A stretch of DNA of 64,000 bases from Corallococcus interemptor. GTDB lineage: Bacteria > Myxococcota > Myxococcia > Myxococcales > Myxococcaceae. Shown here in pieces: positions 42,487 through 51,491 of the stretch. The translations under genes and the position numbers were made by a program. The DNA lies in NCBI RefSeq assembly GCF_003668875.1, contig NZ_RAWM01000038.1, positions 1 to 64,000 of the forward strand, given 5' to 3'. Under the pieces are notes generated by a model, which searched no databases, was not told the origin of the DNA, and saw only the letters and a program-made list of their open reading frames with translations. Position 1 is the first letter of the stretch. Every line of letters starts with the position of its first letter.

Positions 42487-43020
42487 TCAGGGCTTCGGCG
42501 CGGGCCTGGCTGCCGGCGCGGGCGGTGTGGCGGGCTTCGTCTTCGCGTACGTGGCGATGCGGTTCGTCACCTCGCCCATCAAGTCATTGGGGATGGGGAC
42601 GGAGAGGTTGTACTGGGCAATCTTCCAGCCGGACGGCTCCTTCACCAGCACGCCACTGCCGCGCGCGGGGCCCAGGTTGGGCGTGTCCAGCGCCTCGTCG
42701 AACCAGGCGACCTGGCCGTCCTTGGAGAAGAAGACATTGCGGGACACCGACTTGAACGACCAGGCCTTGCCCTTCGTGAAGTAGGGCTTCGCCCACGCGC
42801 GGAACTGGTCCACCGTCCAGCGCTCCTCACCGTCCGTGCCCATGAAGACCGCGTCCGGCGTGAAGAAGGAGAAGTAGCGCGGCTCGTTGGCCACCGCCGC
42901 CGCGCGGTGCCAGTCATCCAACACCGTGGCCACCGCCACCTTCGGGTCGGCCGGAGCAGCGGCCGGCGCGGCGACGGGGTTGGCGCCGAGCGCCAGCAAC
43001 AACCAGGAGACGGATGCCAT
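42487..43020 (-). CDS. secreted NTF2/SnoaL-like protein
   Basis: This is a 177-residue protein. A short signal peptide (VSWLLLALGANPVAAPAAA) is followed by one NTF2-like cone domain (~28-150): VLDDWHRAAAVANEPRYFSFFTPDAVFMGTDGEERWT is the typical first helix-strand part and GWKIAQYNLSVPIP the last strand. Many bacteria secrete such proteins; the function is generally unknown. The C-terminal tail is Pro/Ala-rich (TPPAPAARPAPKP). It is divergent from the hydrolase operon at 43110. Confidence 0.8.
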   Translation of the reverse strand: MASVSWLLLALGANPVAAPAAAPADPKVAVATVLDDWHRAAAVANEPRYFSFFTPDAVFMGTDGEERWTVDQFRAWAKPYFTKGKAWSFKSVSRNVFFSKDGQVAWFDEALDTPNLGPARGSGVLVKEPSGWKIAQYNLSVPIPNDLMGEVTNRIATYAKTKPATPPAPAARPAPKP

Positions 43021-43109
43021 CGGGTTCACCTCGACGAAAGGGGGGTTCGCGGTATGAAGCGGCACAGCGTGCCCCAGGTCAAGGCACGCGACGCAAAGGT
43101 GGTGGTGGC

Positions 43110-43889
43110 GTGGTGCTCGAAAGTTTCCAGGTGGGCACGGGCGACGTGCCCACGGTGATGCTGCACGGCTTCCTCGGGACGGGCCGCAACCTGCGCTCGC
43201 TGGCCGTCGCGTGGAGCAAGGCGGATCCGCGCCGCCGCATCCTCCTGCCCGACCTCACCGGCCATGGCACCTCCCCTGCCCTGCCCCAGGCGCCGGACCT
43301 GACCACGCTCGCGCGCGACGTGGTGGACACGCTGGATGCGCAGGGCTTCACCGGCGCCGTGGACTGGGTGGGCCACTCGCTGGGCGGCCGCGTGTCGCTC
43401 GCCGCCAGCCTGGAGGCCTCCGACCGGGTGGCCAGCGTGGCGCTGCTCGACATCGCGCCCGGGCCCGTGCCGCTGGACCTGTCGGAGAGCGGCTACGTGC
43501 TGGACATCCTCTTGAAGGCGCCGCCGCGCGCGGACAGCCGCAAGGAGCTGCGCGCGAACCTCACCGGCAACGGCCTGTCGGAGTCGCTGTCGGACTGGCT
43601 CTTGATGAACCTCACGCCGGACGGTGACGGCGTGCGCTGGAGGTTCGACCGGGACGCGCTCCAGCGCCTCCACCGGCGCGTCAACGGCGAGGACCTGTGG
43701 CCCGCAGTGGAGCGCCCGGTGCATCCGCCCCTGCGCTGCATCCGGGGCGGGCGCAGCCGGTACGTGTCGGAGGAGAGCGCCCGGCGCCTGGAGGAGGGCG
43801 GCTGCCCCGTGGCCCTCATCCCGGACGCCGGCCACTTCGTGCACGTGGACGGTCCCCAGGCCGTGCTCGCGTGGCTGATGGCTCCCTGA
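43110..43889 (+). CDS. alpha/beta-hydrolase fold protein
   Basis: This 259-residue hydrolase has an oxyanion motif HGFLGTGRNLRSL near 19-31, the nucleophile elbow GHSLGGRVSLAAS near 91-103 (Ser) and the catalytic His in DAGHFVHVDG near 245. It is similar to YbfF-type esterases acting on small acyl esters. The start is a GTG at 43110 (another at 43113) after AAAGGTGG; no ATG fits. Its stop overlaps the ATG of the ZIP transporter (TGATG), the first of two such couplings in this operon. Confidence 0.85.
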   Translation: MVLESFQVGTGDVPTVMLHGFLGTGRNLRSLAVAWSKADPRRRILLPDLTGHGTSPALPQAPDLTTLARDVVDTLDAQGFTGAVDWVGHSLGGRVSLAASLEASDRVASVALLDIAPGPVPLDLSESGYVLDILLKAPPRADSRKELRANLTGNGLSESLSDWLLMNLTPDGDGVRWRFDRDALQRLHRRVNGEDLWPAVERPVHPPLRCIRGGRSRYVSEESARRLEEGGCPVALIPDAGHFVHVDGPQAVLAWLMAP

Positions 43890-44668
43890 TGGATGCGAAC
43901 ACCGTCCTGCTCGTCTTCATCGCCGTGGGGCTGGACGGCCTGGCGGGGCTCGCGGGCGGGGTGCTGTCCGAGCGCTGGCTGCAGCGGCGCCTGCCCGCGC
44001 TGGTGGCCTTCGCCGCCGGCACGCTGTTGAGCGCGGTGTTCCTGGAGGTGCTGCCGGAGGCGGTGGAGGCGCGGGGTGAGGCCGCCTTCGCGTGGGCCTT
44101 CGCGAGCTTCGTCGCGCTGGCGCTGATGGAGTGGGCCCTGGGCCACCACCACCATGACGCGGAGTGCGCCGCCGGACACGCGCACGGCCATCATCACCCG
44201 CACCCGGGCTCGCCCACGCTGCCGAGCGCGCTGCTCGCGTCGGATGCGCTGCACAACGTGGGCGACGGCGCGGCGGTCGCGGCGGCGTTCCTGGTTTCGC
44301 CGCAGGCGGGCTTCGCCACCGCGTTCGCCGTCATCGTCCACGAGCTGCCGCAAGAGGTGGGCGACTACGCGCTGCTGCGCGCCGCGGGCTGGACCCGTGC
44401 GAGGTCGCTGATGGCGCTGGGCGCGGTGCAGCTCACCGCCGCGTTGGGCGCGGCGGGCGTGCTGCTGGGCACGCGGTACCTGCCCTCGCTCCAGGGCACG
44501 GTGCTGGCCATCGCCGGAGGTTCGTTCCTCTACATCGGCGCGGTGGACCTGCTGCCGGAGCTGCGCCGGGGCCCGGACTCACGCCAGCGCGTGGTGGGCT
44601 TCCTGTGTGGGTTGCTGCTCATTGGCGGACTGCACTTCGCGGAGCGGTTCGCGGGAGGCCACGGATGA
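43889..44668 (+). CDS. ZIP-family metal transporter
   Basis: This 259-residue membrane protein has about seven to eight helices and probably takes up zinc or another divalent metal. The metal-binding loop is His-rich (GHHHHDAEC, HAHGHHHPHPGSP, ~85-110). The transport core has SDALHNVGDGAAVAAAF and IVHELPQEVGDYALLRAAGW, the HNxxDG and HELPQE motifs of ZIP helices IV and V. It is translationally coupled to the hydrolase before it and to the SDR after it (ATGA at 44665-44668). The combination gives no obvious pathway. Confidence 0.9.
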   Translation: MDANTVLLVFIAVGLDGLAGLAGGVLSERWLQRRLPALVAFAAGTLLSAVFLEVLPEAVEARGEAAFAWAFASFVALALMEWALGHHHHDAECAAGHAHGHHHPHPGSPTLPSALLASDALHNVGDGAAVAAAFLVSPQAGFATAFAVIVHELPQEVGDYALLRAAGWTRARSLMALGAVQLTAALGAAGVLLGTRYLPSLQGTVLAIAGGSFLYIGAVDLLPELRRGPDSRQRVVGFLCGLLLIGGLHFAERFAGGHG

Positions 44669-45474
44669 AGGTCATGCAAGGAAAGACGGTGATTGTCACC
44701 GGTGCCTCGGCGGGCATCGGCGAGGCGCTGGCGGTGGCCCTGGCCGGCCGGGGCGCGAACGTGGCGCTGGCGGCGCGGGATGCGCAGGCGCTGGAGCGCG
44801 TGAAGGCGAAGTGCGAGGCCGCGGGCGGCCAGGCGCTGGCGGTGCCCACCGACGTGGGCGACCCGGAGGCGTGCCGCGAATTGGTGGAGCGCACGGTGGA
44901 GGCGTTCGGCGGCGTGGACGTGCTCGTCAACAACGCGGGCATCACCATGCACTCGCGCTTCGAGGACGTGAAGGACCTGGGCCTCTATGAGCGCCTGATG
45001 CGCATCAACTACCTGGGCGCGGTGCACTGCACCTTCCACGCGCTGCCGTACATCAAGGCGCGCAAGGGACTGCTCGTCGCGGTGTCGTCGCTGACGGGCA
45101 AGACGGGCGTGCCCATGCGCACCGGTTACGCCGGCAGCAAGCACGCCATGCAGGGCTTCTTCGATTCGCTGCACATCGAACTGTTGGGCACCGGCACGGA
45201 CGTGCTCGTGGTGTCCCCGGGCTTCGTGGCCACGGACATCCGTGCGCACGCGCTGGGCCCGGAGGGCCGGCCCCTGGGACAGAGCCCCCGCGACGAGGCG
45301 GGCCCCACCATGGACGTGGACACCTGCGTCGCCCTCATCCTGCGCGCCATGGAGCGCCGCGACCGCGAGCTGGTGATGACGCTCACCGGCCGCGTGGGCC
45401 AGGTGCTCAAGCTGGTGGCGCCCGCGCTGGTGGACAGGCTGGCGGCGCGCGCCATCCGCGGCAAGAAGGCGTGA
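44665..45474 (+). CDS. SDR-family oxidoreductase (DHRS7-like)
   Basis: This 269-residue SDR has VIVTGASAGIGEALAVALAGRG (~9-30), NNAGITMHSRFEDV (~91), catalytic Ser in LVAVSSLTGKTGVP (~140) and YAGSKHAMQGFFDSL (Tyr-Lys, ~155). A C-terminal extension after the core (TGRVGQVLKLVAPALVDRLAARAIRGKK) is hydrophobic then basic, hinting at membrane attachment as in DHRS7/11-beta-HSD-type enzymes. It probably acts on a lipid or steroid-like carbonyl. It is the last gene of the hydrolase-ZIP-SDR operon. Confidence 0.9.
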   Translation: MKVMQGKTVIVTGASAGIGEALAVALAGRGANVALAARDAQALERVKAKCEAAGGQALAVPTDVGDPEACRELVERTVEAFGGVDVLVNNAGITMHSRFEDVKDLGLYERLMRINYLGAVHCTFHALPYIKARKGLLVAVSSLTGKTGVPMRTGYAGSKHAMQGFFDSLHIELLGTGTDVLVVSPGFVATDIRAHALGPEGRPLGQSPRDEAGPTMDVDTCVALILRAMERRDRELVMTLTGRVGQVLKLVAPALVDRLAARAIRGKKA

Positions 45475-45477
45475 GGG

Positions 45478-47823
45478 CTACTTCTCCAGCCGCGACACCA
45501 TGCCCCACAGGCCGTCGAAGGTGGCGTTGCCCACCTGGTGCAGGCCGAAGCCCCAGAGGAAGGCGGTCATCCACGCGCCGGAGCCGCCCCACGTGGGCGC
45601 GAAGACGTCCAACACCTGGAGCCCCAGCAGCACCGCGATGACGGACATCATCCCCAGCACCGCCAGCTCCACCTTCCACAGGTCGCGCGAGCGCGGCAGA
45701 GGAATCCAATCCAGGTTCACCAGCACGTCGGTGCTCGCCTTCGTGGACGCGGGCGGCAGGGGCGACAGGTTCCCGCTGGCGGGCCCGCCGGGCAGGGTCG
45801 GTGGCGGAGACTGCGGCGCCGGCAGCGAGAACGGATCCACCGTCACGGCGGTGGGCAGGGACTCCAGGGCCGCCCGGCCGCCCATGGCCACCGGAGGCGG
45901 CGGGAGCGTCACGTGGCGCGCGAAGTCCTCGCGGGCGGCGCGGTACTCCGGCGCGGCCAGGTTGGACTCGCCCTGGTCCAGGTGCGCGCGCGCCGCCGCG
46001 AGCCGCTCGTCCACCTCCGTGCGCCAGGCATCCTGGGCGTTGATTCCCCCGCCGGCCTGCGCCTGGAGCTGCGTCATCGCCTCCTCCAGGTTGTCCACCA
46101 GCTCGCGCAGGTACAGCGTGTACGCGGACTGGTAGTAGAGGAACGCCTCGTCCACGCTGGCGTGCATGCGGGAGCGCGCGCGGGCCAGCTGCTCGCCCAC
46201 GCGCAGGCGCAGCGCCGCCCACTCCTCCTGCGTGAAGCCGCCGGGCAATTCCTTCGAGGCGAGGGCGTCCTCCAGGTCCGCCAGGAGGATTTCGAGGAAC
46301 GCCTCGCGCGCGGTCTCCACCAGCCGGCGCGACGCCTCCAGGTCCGGCCCCGGCAGCTGCTGACGCGCGCGCAGCACGTACAGGGGCAGCTCGCCCTGGA
46401 GCCGGCGGCTCACGGGGTCATCCCCGCGCTGGGAGGACAGCGTGCGCGACTGCTGCTCCAGCTCCGACAGCCGTGACTCCAGCACCGCGCGGGCCACCGC
46501 CTCCAGGTCGAGCGTGCGCAGCATCTGCGCCTGTTCGCTGAAGTCCGCGGACGTGGCCTGATCATTCTGCAGCAGAGACTCCACCGCCTTGAGCTTGCGC
46601 TCCGCGTCCAGCAGCGCCACGCCCTTGAGTCCCTCCAGCTGCCGCAGGAGGACGGACCAGAGGGAGAACAGCTGGAGGCGCGCCTCGAAGAGGGCGAGCA
46701 CGGAGTCCTGCACGACGAGCCCGCTCAAGGGTCGCTGGATGTCCGCGAGGAGCGCGTCCACCTGGCGGCGCAGCGACGCGGCCACGGTGGCCTCGCGCTC
46801 CAGCGGACGGGCGGGCACCAGCGATTGCAGCTTCTGGCGCGCGGCCTCCGCGCGGCTGCGCAGGTTCACGCGCGGGCGCACGCGCTGCACGTAGAAGCGC
46901 ACCGCCGCGGACGTCGCCACGCCCAGGAAGATGAGGAACGCGCCGAACATCGCGGGCGTCTTCACCCAGACGGTGAAGGCCTGCTCCACCGCCGCGCCCT
47001 CCGGCACCAAGAGCCGCACCGTGCCGGTGTACTCGCCGGACTCCGGCAGGTCGTCCACGTCCAGGCTCAACAGGCCGGTGCCTTGGGCGGGCAGCTGGAA
47101 GACGCCCTCCTTGCCGGGGCCCTGAGGCTGGCCGTCCGGTCCGCGGAAGGACCACTTCGCGTCCTGCGCCTGCACGGGCGCCGCGCCGTCTCCCGCGCCG
47201 CCCGCCTTGCGGTCCAGCAGCACCACCGCCGCGGGCCCCACCGCGCCGCCCACGCCCGACGTCTCCCGGAAGGTCAGCCGCACCGTGGCCTTTCCGGAGA
47301 ACGGGCCCAGCGTCCAGCCGCGCGCGGGGGCCACCGGATAGAACTGCACCGTGGGCGCCACCGCCATGCGCTGCACGACGAGCGGCGTGGTCTCCCGCAC
47401 GCCGTCCGCCAGCAGCACCACGCGGCCGTGGAAGTCACCGGCCGAGGGCAGGTCCGCGGACAGCGTCACCGTCACCGGCTGCCGCGCGGAGATGGGCACC
47501 TCCACCGCGCCCTCCGCCGTGCCCACGCGCACGGACACCGGCACCTGCGAGCCGTCCGCCGCGAGCAGCGGATCCACCAGCACCGTCACCCGCGGGGTCT
47601 CCGCGCCCACGTCCGGAGCGGTGTCCGAGGGCAGCAGGTCCACGCGCAGCACCGTCTCCAGGTGGGCGGTGGCCGTGCGCAGGCGCACCTCGTTGCTGGG
47701 GGACAGGCCCGCGACGCTGAAGCGCGGCGCCGCGCCCACGAGCGCGGGCAGCAGGCACAGCAACGTCACGGCGGTGGAGCGCGGGACCTTCGCGGCGATG
47801 GAGCTTCGAGCGGGAAGGCTCAT
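45478..47823 (-). CDS. membrane protein with extracellular beta domains and long cytoplasmic coiled coil
   Basis: This is a 781-residue protein. Its signal peptide (TAVTLLCLLPALVGAAP, ~18-34) is followed by a periplasmic part of strands (~35-285) and a transmembrane helix (AMFGAFLIFLGVATSAAVRFYV, ~292-313). A long helical region with coiled coils (~320-620; LRRQVDALLADIQRPLSGLV, LESRLSELEQQSRTLSSQRG) comes next. Two more transmembrane helices lie near the end (LAVLGMMSVIAVLLGLQVL; AWMTAFLWGFGLHQV). I recognise no family. No good ribosome site precedes the ATG: a 6-bp hairpin (47828-47846) sits there. It lies downstream of the EAD1-protease gene on the same strand. Confidence 0.72.
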   Translation of the reverse strand: MSLPARSSIAAKVPRSTAVTLLCLLPALVGAAPRFSVAGLSPSNEVRLRTATAHLETVLRVDLLPSDTAPDVGAETPRVTVLVDPLLAADGSQVPVSVRVGTAEGAVEVPISARQPVTVTLSADLPSAGDFHGRVVLLADGVRETTPLVVQRMAVAPTVQFYPVAPARGWTLGPFSGKATVRLTFRETSGVGGAVGPAAVVLLDRKAGGAGDGAAPVQAQDAKWSFRGPDGQPQGPGKEGVFQLPAQGTGLLSLDVDDLPESGEYTGTVRLLVPEGAAVEQAFTVWVKTPAMFGAFLIFLGVATSAAVRFYVQRVRPRVNLRSRAEAARQKLQSLVPARPLEREATVAASLRRQVDALLADIQRPLSGLVVQDSVLALFEARLQLFSLWSVLLRQLEGLKGVALLDAERKLKAVESLLQNDQATSADFSEQAQMLRTLDLEAVARAVLESRLSELEQQSRTLSSQRGDDPVSRRLQGELPLYVLRARQQLPGPDLEASRRLVETAREAFLEILLADLEDALASKELPGGFTQEEWAALRLRVGEQLARARSRMHASVDEAFLYYQSAYTLYLRELVDNLEEAMTQLQAQAGGGINAQDAWRTEVDERLAAARAHLDQGESNLAAPEYRAAREDFARHVTLPPPPVAMGGRAALESLPTAVTVDPFSLPAPQSPPPTLPGGPASGNLSPLPPASTKASTDVLVNLDWIPLPRSRDLWKVELAVLGMMSVIAVLLGLQVLDVFAPTWGGSGAWMTAFLWGFGLHQVGNATFDGLWGMVSRLEK

Positions 47824-47878
47824 GCGCGGGGACGATAGCAGTCCCCTCCCCCGGGCCCAGGAAACGTGCCCGGCGGCC

Positions 47879-48919
47879 CTACTCCCAGCCCAGGCGGCGC
47901 AGCACGCTTCCGGACAGGCTGGAGCGGATGGTGTCCAGCGGGATGCCCTCGTCGTCCTCGGCGGATTCGTGGCCGGGGCGCGGATCTCCGCTGTGGTGCA
48001 GCGCGACCAGCTCCAGGTCCGGCGTGAAGCACGGCGACCCGGAGGAACCCGGGTGCGTGTTGGTGCAGTACGTGACGCGCGTGTGGGAGCGGTTGGCCCC
48101 CTGGAACGTGTCCAGCGCCACCTGCATGGGCCGGCCCTTGGGGTGCTGCACCACGAGCGCCAGCGAGCCCGGAGCGAACGCCGTGGGCGACGACGGCGCC
48201 AGCGGGATGAAGCCGCGCGGCCGGTGGTCCCCCAGCCGGTCGTCACCGGGGGCGTCCTGAATCTGCAGGAAGGCGTAGTCCAGTTCGTCGCGCGTGGCCT
48301 CGCGCGGGCGCGGGTGCATCAGGTCCGCGGGGCTGTGCGGACTCTGCGCCAGGCACGCCGTCACCGCGAACACCCGGCCCGGGTGCACCGCGATGCGGTC
48401 CGGCAGCACCTTCAGGTCGAAGCGCACGCGCAGCGCCTCCAGCAGCCGGTGCTCGATGACGTGCGAGTTCGTCAGCACCACGTCCGGCGCCACCAGGAAG
48501 CCCGTGCCCAGCGCGCGGCCGCCTTCCAGCTCCACGCGGCACACGCGCCGGGACAGCGTGGTCAGCCGGTCGCGCCAGGCCTCCGGCGTCAGCGCCAGCC
48601 TGGACTGTTGGACGATGCGCGCCAGGGCGGGGCCGGACACGCTGCGCTGCACGGAGGACAGGTAGCTCTGCAGGAAGCGGCGGATGCGCGGATGGCCCGG
48701 CGCCGCCGCGTGCGCGCCGCGCACCAGCACGTCCGTCCAGCCCTCCGCCTCCGCGGTGCGCACGAGCGCCCGCGCCCGCGCCGCCCCCTCCCGTTCGACG
48801 GGGGGCACCAGGCTGCGGCCGCATTTCACCTCGACCATCCGGTGGAGCTCCTCCACCGAGGTGAACGCGCCCAGGAGGGCGTGGGTCAGTTCCTCCTGTT
48901 CGGAGCCTTCAAGCTCCAT
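47879..48919 (-). CDS. EAD1-trypsin-like serine protease
   Basis: This is a 346-residue protein. Residues ~8-85 match the effector-associated domain EAD1 (LTHALLGAFTSVEELHRMVE, then AEAEGWTDVLVRGA, then PGHPRIRRFLQ), a small helical adaptor of bacterial conflict and signalling systems. Residues ~115-340 are a trypsin-fold protease with His153 (VVLTNSHVIEH), Asp214 (DELDYAFLQI) and Ser293 (HPGSSGSPCF). There is no signal peptide, so it acts in the cytoplasm, recruited by a partner with another EAD1 (none in this window). It lies between the alpha-2-macroglobulin pair and the coiled-coil membrane protein. Confidence 0.88.
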   Translation of the reverse strand: MELEGSEQEELTHALLGAFTSVEELHRMVEVKCGRSLVPPVEREGAARARALVRTAEAEGWTDVLVRGAHAAAPGHPRIRRFLQSYLSSVQRSVSGPALARIVQQSRLALTPEAWRDRLTTLSRRVCRVELEGGRALGTGFLVAPDVVLTNSHVIEHRLLEALRVRFDLKVLPDRIAVHPGRVFAVTACLAQSPHSPADLMHPRPREATRDELDYAFLQIQDAPGDDRLGDHRPRGFIPLAPSSPTAFAPGSLALVVQHPKGRPMQVALDTFQGANRSHTRVTYCTNTHPGSSGSPCFTPDLELVALHHSGDPRPGHESAEDDEGIPLDTIRSSLSGSVLRRLGWE

Positions 48920-49086
48920 CCGATTCCTCGCTGCCGCGCGCAAATGCATCTCCGCCGTGCACCCTGAAGTGTACGCACGCGGGCAGCGATTGCACCGGGC
49001 GGGGGGCACCCGGAGGAACGGGCCCCTGCCGCGCATCCGGCGAGCATTCCACCCGCCCCCGAGGCCGGACGGAAGGGACCAGCACC

Positions 49087-49119
49087 GGCGCCGTGAGTGG
49101 GGAATGACCCCACGGCGCC
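49087..49119 (-). terminator. strong hairpin after the split macroglobulin genes
   Basis: GGCGCC arms enclose GTGGGG, AATGA, CCCCAC: 12 pairs with a 4-base bulge, 9 bases after the stop at 49128. It separates the macroglobulin pair from the EAD1-protease gene, so they are probably separate transcripts. Confidence 0.6.
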
Positions 49120-49127
49120 AGCGGGCG

Positions 49128-51491
49128 TCAGCGCACCGCCCAGGTGGAGGGAGGCAGTGACGCGGTGATGTCCGGGCGGCCGGGCACGTCCAGCCGCGCC
49201 GCGCCCGCCTGCAACGTCCCGCCGAGCGTGGGCAGCACGCGGAACTCCACCAGCACCGGCGCGCCCTGCTCCCGGGGAGCCAGGTCCAGGGACAACGCGC
49301 CATCCTGCACGTCCCAGGACGTCACCTGTCCGGACGCCACGAGCGCGGCCAGGCTCGCGGGGTCCACCTGCACGCCCGCGGGAAGGTCCTGCTGGAAGCG
49401 CAGCGGCAGCGACGCGGGCGCTCCCACCTGGACACGCACGTTCGTCAGCTGTCCCACGCGCGCCTCCTTCGGCCCCGTCACGGCCAGTTGCAGTCCGCCC
49501 TTCGTCTCGGCCTTCCAGGGCACCGCCGCGGACAGCGCCAGGGAGAAGCCCAGCCCCGGCACCGCGGGCTCCGCGCGCACCGTCCACGCGTGCGTGCCCG
49601 CCGAGCCCGGCGCGGCGGCCTCCAGGGCCAGCACCTCGCGCAGCGCCTTCGTGTCGTAGGTGCCCTCCGTGACGACCTGCCCGTCGCGCGCCACCGTCAC
49701 GCGCACCCGGGCAGGCAGCGGATCCTTGAAGAGGGCCAGCGCCGCGCGCAGCCCCACGCGGTTGGCCTGCCCATCCCCCCAGCCCAGGCCCGGCGTGTAG
49801 TGCGCCAGCAGCCAGGCCCCCAGGTCCGGAAGCGGCGCCTTCGCATCACCCCGCAGGGCGAGCACCGCCATCGCCGTGGCCTCCGCCTCCGAGGGCACCT
49901 GCCCGTCCGCGCGCACCGTGTCCGGCTCCACCGGCAGCCACGCGGTGCCGTCCGGATGGGACTTCAGCGCCTCACGCACGCGGGTGCGCAGGGCGTCCGC
50001 CACGCTGCCCTCCGCGGTGCCCTCCGCCAGCAGCACCGCCGCCGTGTAGCCGTCCTTCACCTGCGGCAGGTAGCGCTCCACGACGCCCGACGCGCGCACG
50101 GTGAAGGCCGCCGCGCGCTGCTTGCCCTCGGGGGTGCCCTGCGCCGCGCGCACCACGCGGGCGCAGTCCGCCGTCGCCACCAGCAGGCGCTGGAGCGTCC
50201 AGCCGTCACCGCCCTGGCAGGTGCCGTCCGGCCGCTGCGCCTGGGCCACCTGCGCCACCAGCCGCTCGCCCAGCCTCGCGAGCACCGGGTTGTCCGGGTG
50301 GGCCAGCGCGCCCTCCGCCAGCCGCGTCGCCACGTCCACCGACGGCGCCCGCGCCGCGCGCAGCACGCGCTGTGTCGCCACCAGCGACAGCGCCTTCAGC
50401 GCCGCAGGGTCCGCCGTCTCACCCAGCGCCTTCAGCAGCTCCGGCGCCTGGCCCGCGAGCAGCAGCGCGTACGCGTCCCCGGCCACGTCCACCGGCCGGC
50501 GCTCCACCGTCGCCAGCTCCGCGCGCACCACGCCCAGCGCGCCCGGGTACACCTGCAGGCGCACCCGCTCGCTGCCGGTCTGCGCGTCCTGGGGGCCCGT
50601 CAGGGACAGCGTGCGCGGCGCCGCCAGCGAACCGCCGTGCGTCTGGACCACGGGCTGCCCGGTGGCCCACACGTCGAAGTCGCGCACCACCGCGTCCGTG
50701 TCGCCCAGCGACGCGCGCAGCGTCACCGGCCCCGCGCCGCCGGCCTTCACCGTCACCAGCTCCACCACGCTGCCGCGCGCGGGCACCCGCACCGTGCGCG
50801 CGCCGGCGTCCACCTGCGCGCCCTTCACGTCCACCTTGAGCGCGGCCTCCACGGCCTTGTCCGTGGTGTTCACCACCTGCACCGGCAGGCGCACCGTGTC
50901 GCCCGCGCGCAGGAAGGGCGGCAGCACCGGGTCCACATACGTGGGCAGCGTGCCCGCGAAGGACGTCACCGCCCCGGCCTGAGCACCGGAGCGCGAGTGC
51001 GCCAGCGCCAGCACCCGCCACTGCGTCAGCCGGTCCGGCACGCGCACCGGCACCGTCGCGGAGCCGTTCGCGTCCGTCACCACCAGGGGCTCGAAGAGGA
51101 ACGTCTCCGGGAACCACGCGCGGGTGGGCGCGTCCGCGCCGCCACCCTTGTCCTTGGCGACGCTCGCCTCCTCATCCATCTCCGGCTCCGGGGGCGCCGC
51201 CATCTCCATCACGGGCGCGGCCGCGGCCACCGGGGGAGCCTCGGCCCGTCCGCCGCCGCCCTCGTCGTCGTACGCGTTCGCCGAGCCGAAGCTCGCCATC
51301 GCCTTGAGCTGCCTGGTGCGTGACCCGGAGCCGTCGGAGGCCTCCCCCGGAGCGCTCCCCGCGAGCGCGGCGGCGGAGCTTCCAAAGGACTTGCGCATCA
51401 GGTCCCCCGCCACCAGCCAGAGCGGTATCCCGCCCAGCACGAACCCCACCCCGAGGCCCACGACCCCGGACATCCACGAGCGCTGCTTCAT
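49128..51491 (-). CDS. alpha-2-macroglobulin-like protein, C-terminal half
   Basis: This 787-residue protein has an N-terminal anchor helix (VVGLGVGFVLGGIPLWLVAG, ~9-28) and a low-complexity linker. It then has the A2M domain start (RAWFPETFLFEPLVVTDANGSATVPVRVPDRLTQWRVLALAHS), MG domains and an alpha-helical toroid (~370-640; GWGDGQANRVGLRAALALFKD). The thioester CxEQ is absent, as in MagD-type bacterial members. It should trap or guard against proteases in the periplasm. Its ATG overlaps the upstream half's stop (ATGA), so both are made in equal amounts. Confidence 0.85.
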   Translation of the reverse strand: MKQRSWMSGVVGLGVGFVLGGIPLWLVAGDLMRKSFGSSAAALAGSAPGEASDGSGSRTRQLKAMASFGSANAYDDEGGGGRAEAPPVAAAAPVMEMAAPPEPEMDEEASVAKDKGGGADAPTRAWFPETFLFEPLVVTDANGSATVPVRVPDRLTQWRVLALAHSRSGAQAGAVTSFAGTLPTYVDPVLPPFLRAGDTVRLPVQVVNTTDKAVEAALKVDVKGAQVDAGARTVRVPARGSVVELVTVKAGGAGPVTLRASLGDTDAVVRDFDVWATGQPVVQTHGGSLAAPRTLSLTGPQDAQTGSERVRLQVYPGALGVVRAELATVERRPVDVAGDAYALLLAGQAPELLKALGETADPAALKALSLVATQRVLRAARAPSVDVATRLAEGALAHPDNPVLARLGERLVAQVAQAQRPDGTCQGGDGWTLQRLLVATADCARVVRAAQGTPEGKQRAAAFTVRASGVVERYLPQVKDGYTAAVLLAEGTAEGSVADALRTRVREALKSHPDGTAWLPVEPDTVRADGQVPSEAEATAMAVLALRGDAKAPLPDLGAWLLAHYTPGLGWGDGQANRVGLRAALALFKDPLPARVRVTVARDGQVVTEGTYDTKALREVLALEAAAPGSAGTHAWTVRAEPAVPGLGFSLALSAAVPWKAETKGGLQLAVTGPKEARVGQLTNVRVQVGAPASLPLRFQQDLPAGVQVDPASLAALVASGQVTSWDVQDGALSLDLAPREQGAPVLVEFRVLPTLGGTLQAGAARLDVPGRPDITASLPPSTWAVR

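Noticed and set aside
45478-48246. 922-residue start for the coiled-coil membrane protein
   Set aside because: The first ~141 residues overlap the EAD1-protease gene and are antisense-like Arg/Ser/Thr sequence; the signal peptide starts at 47823.
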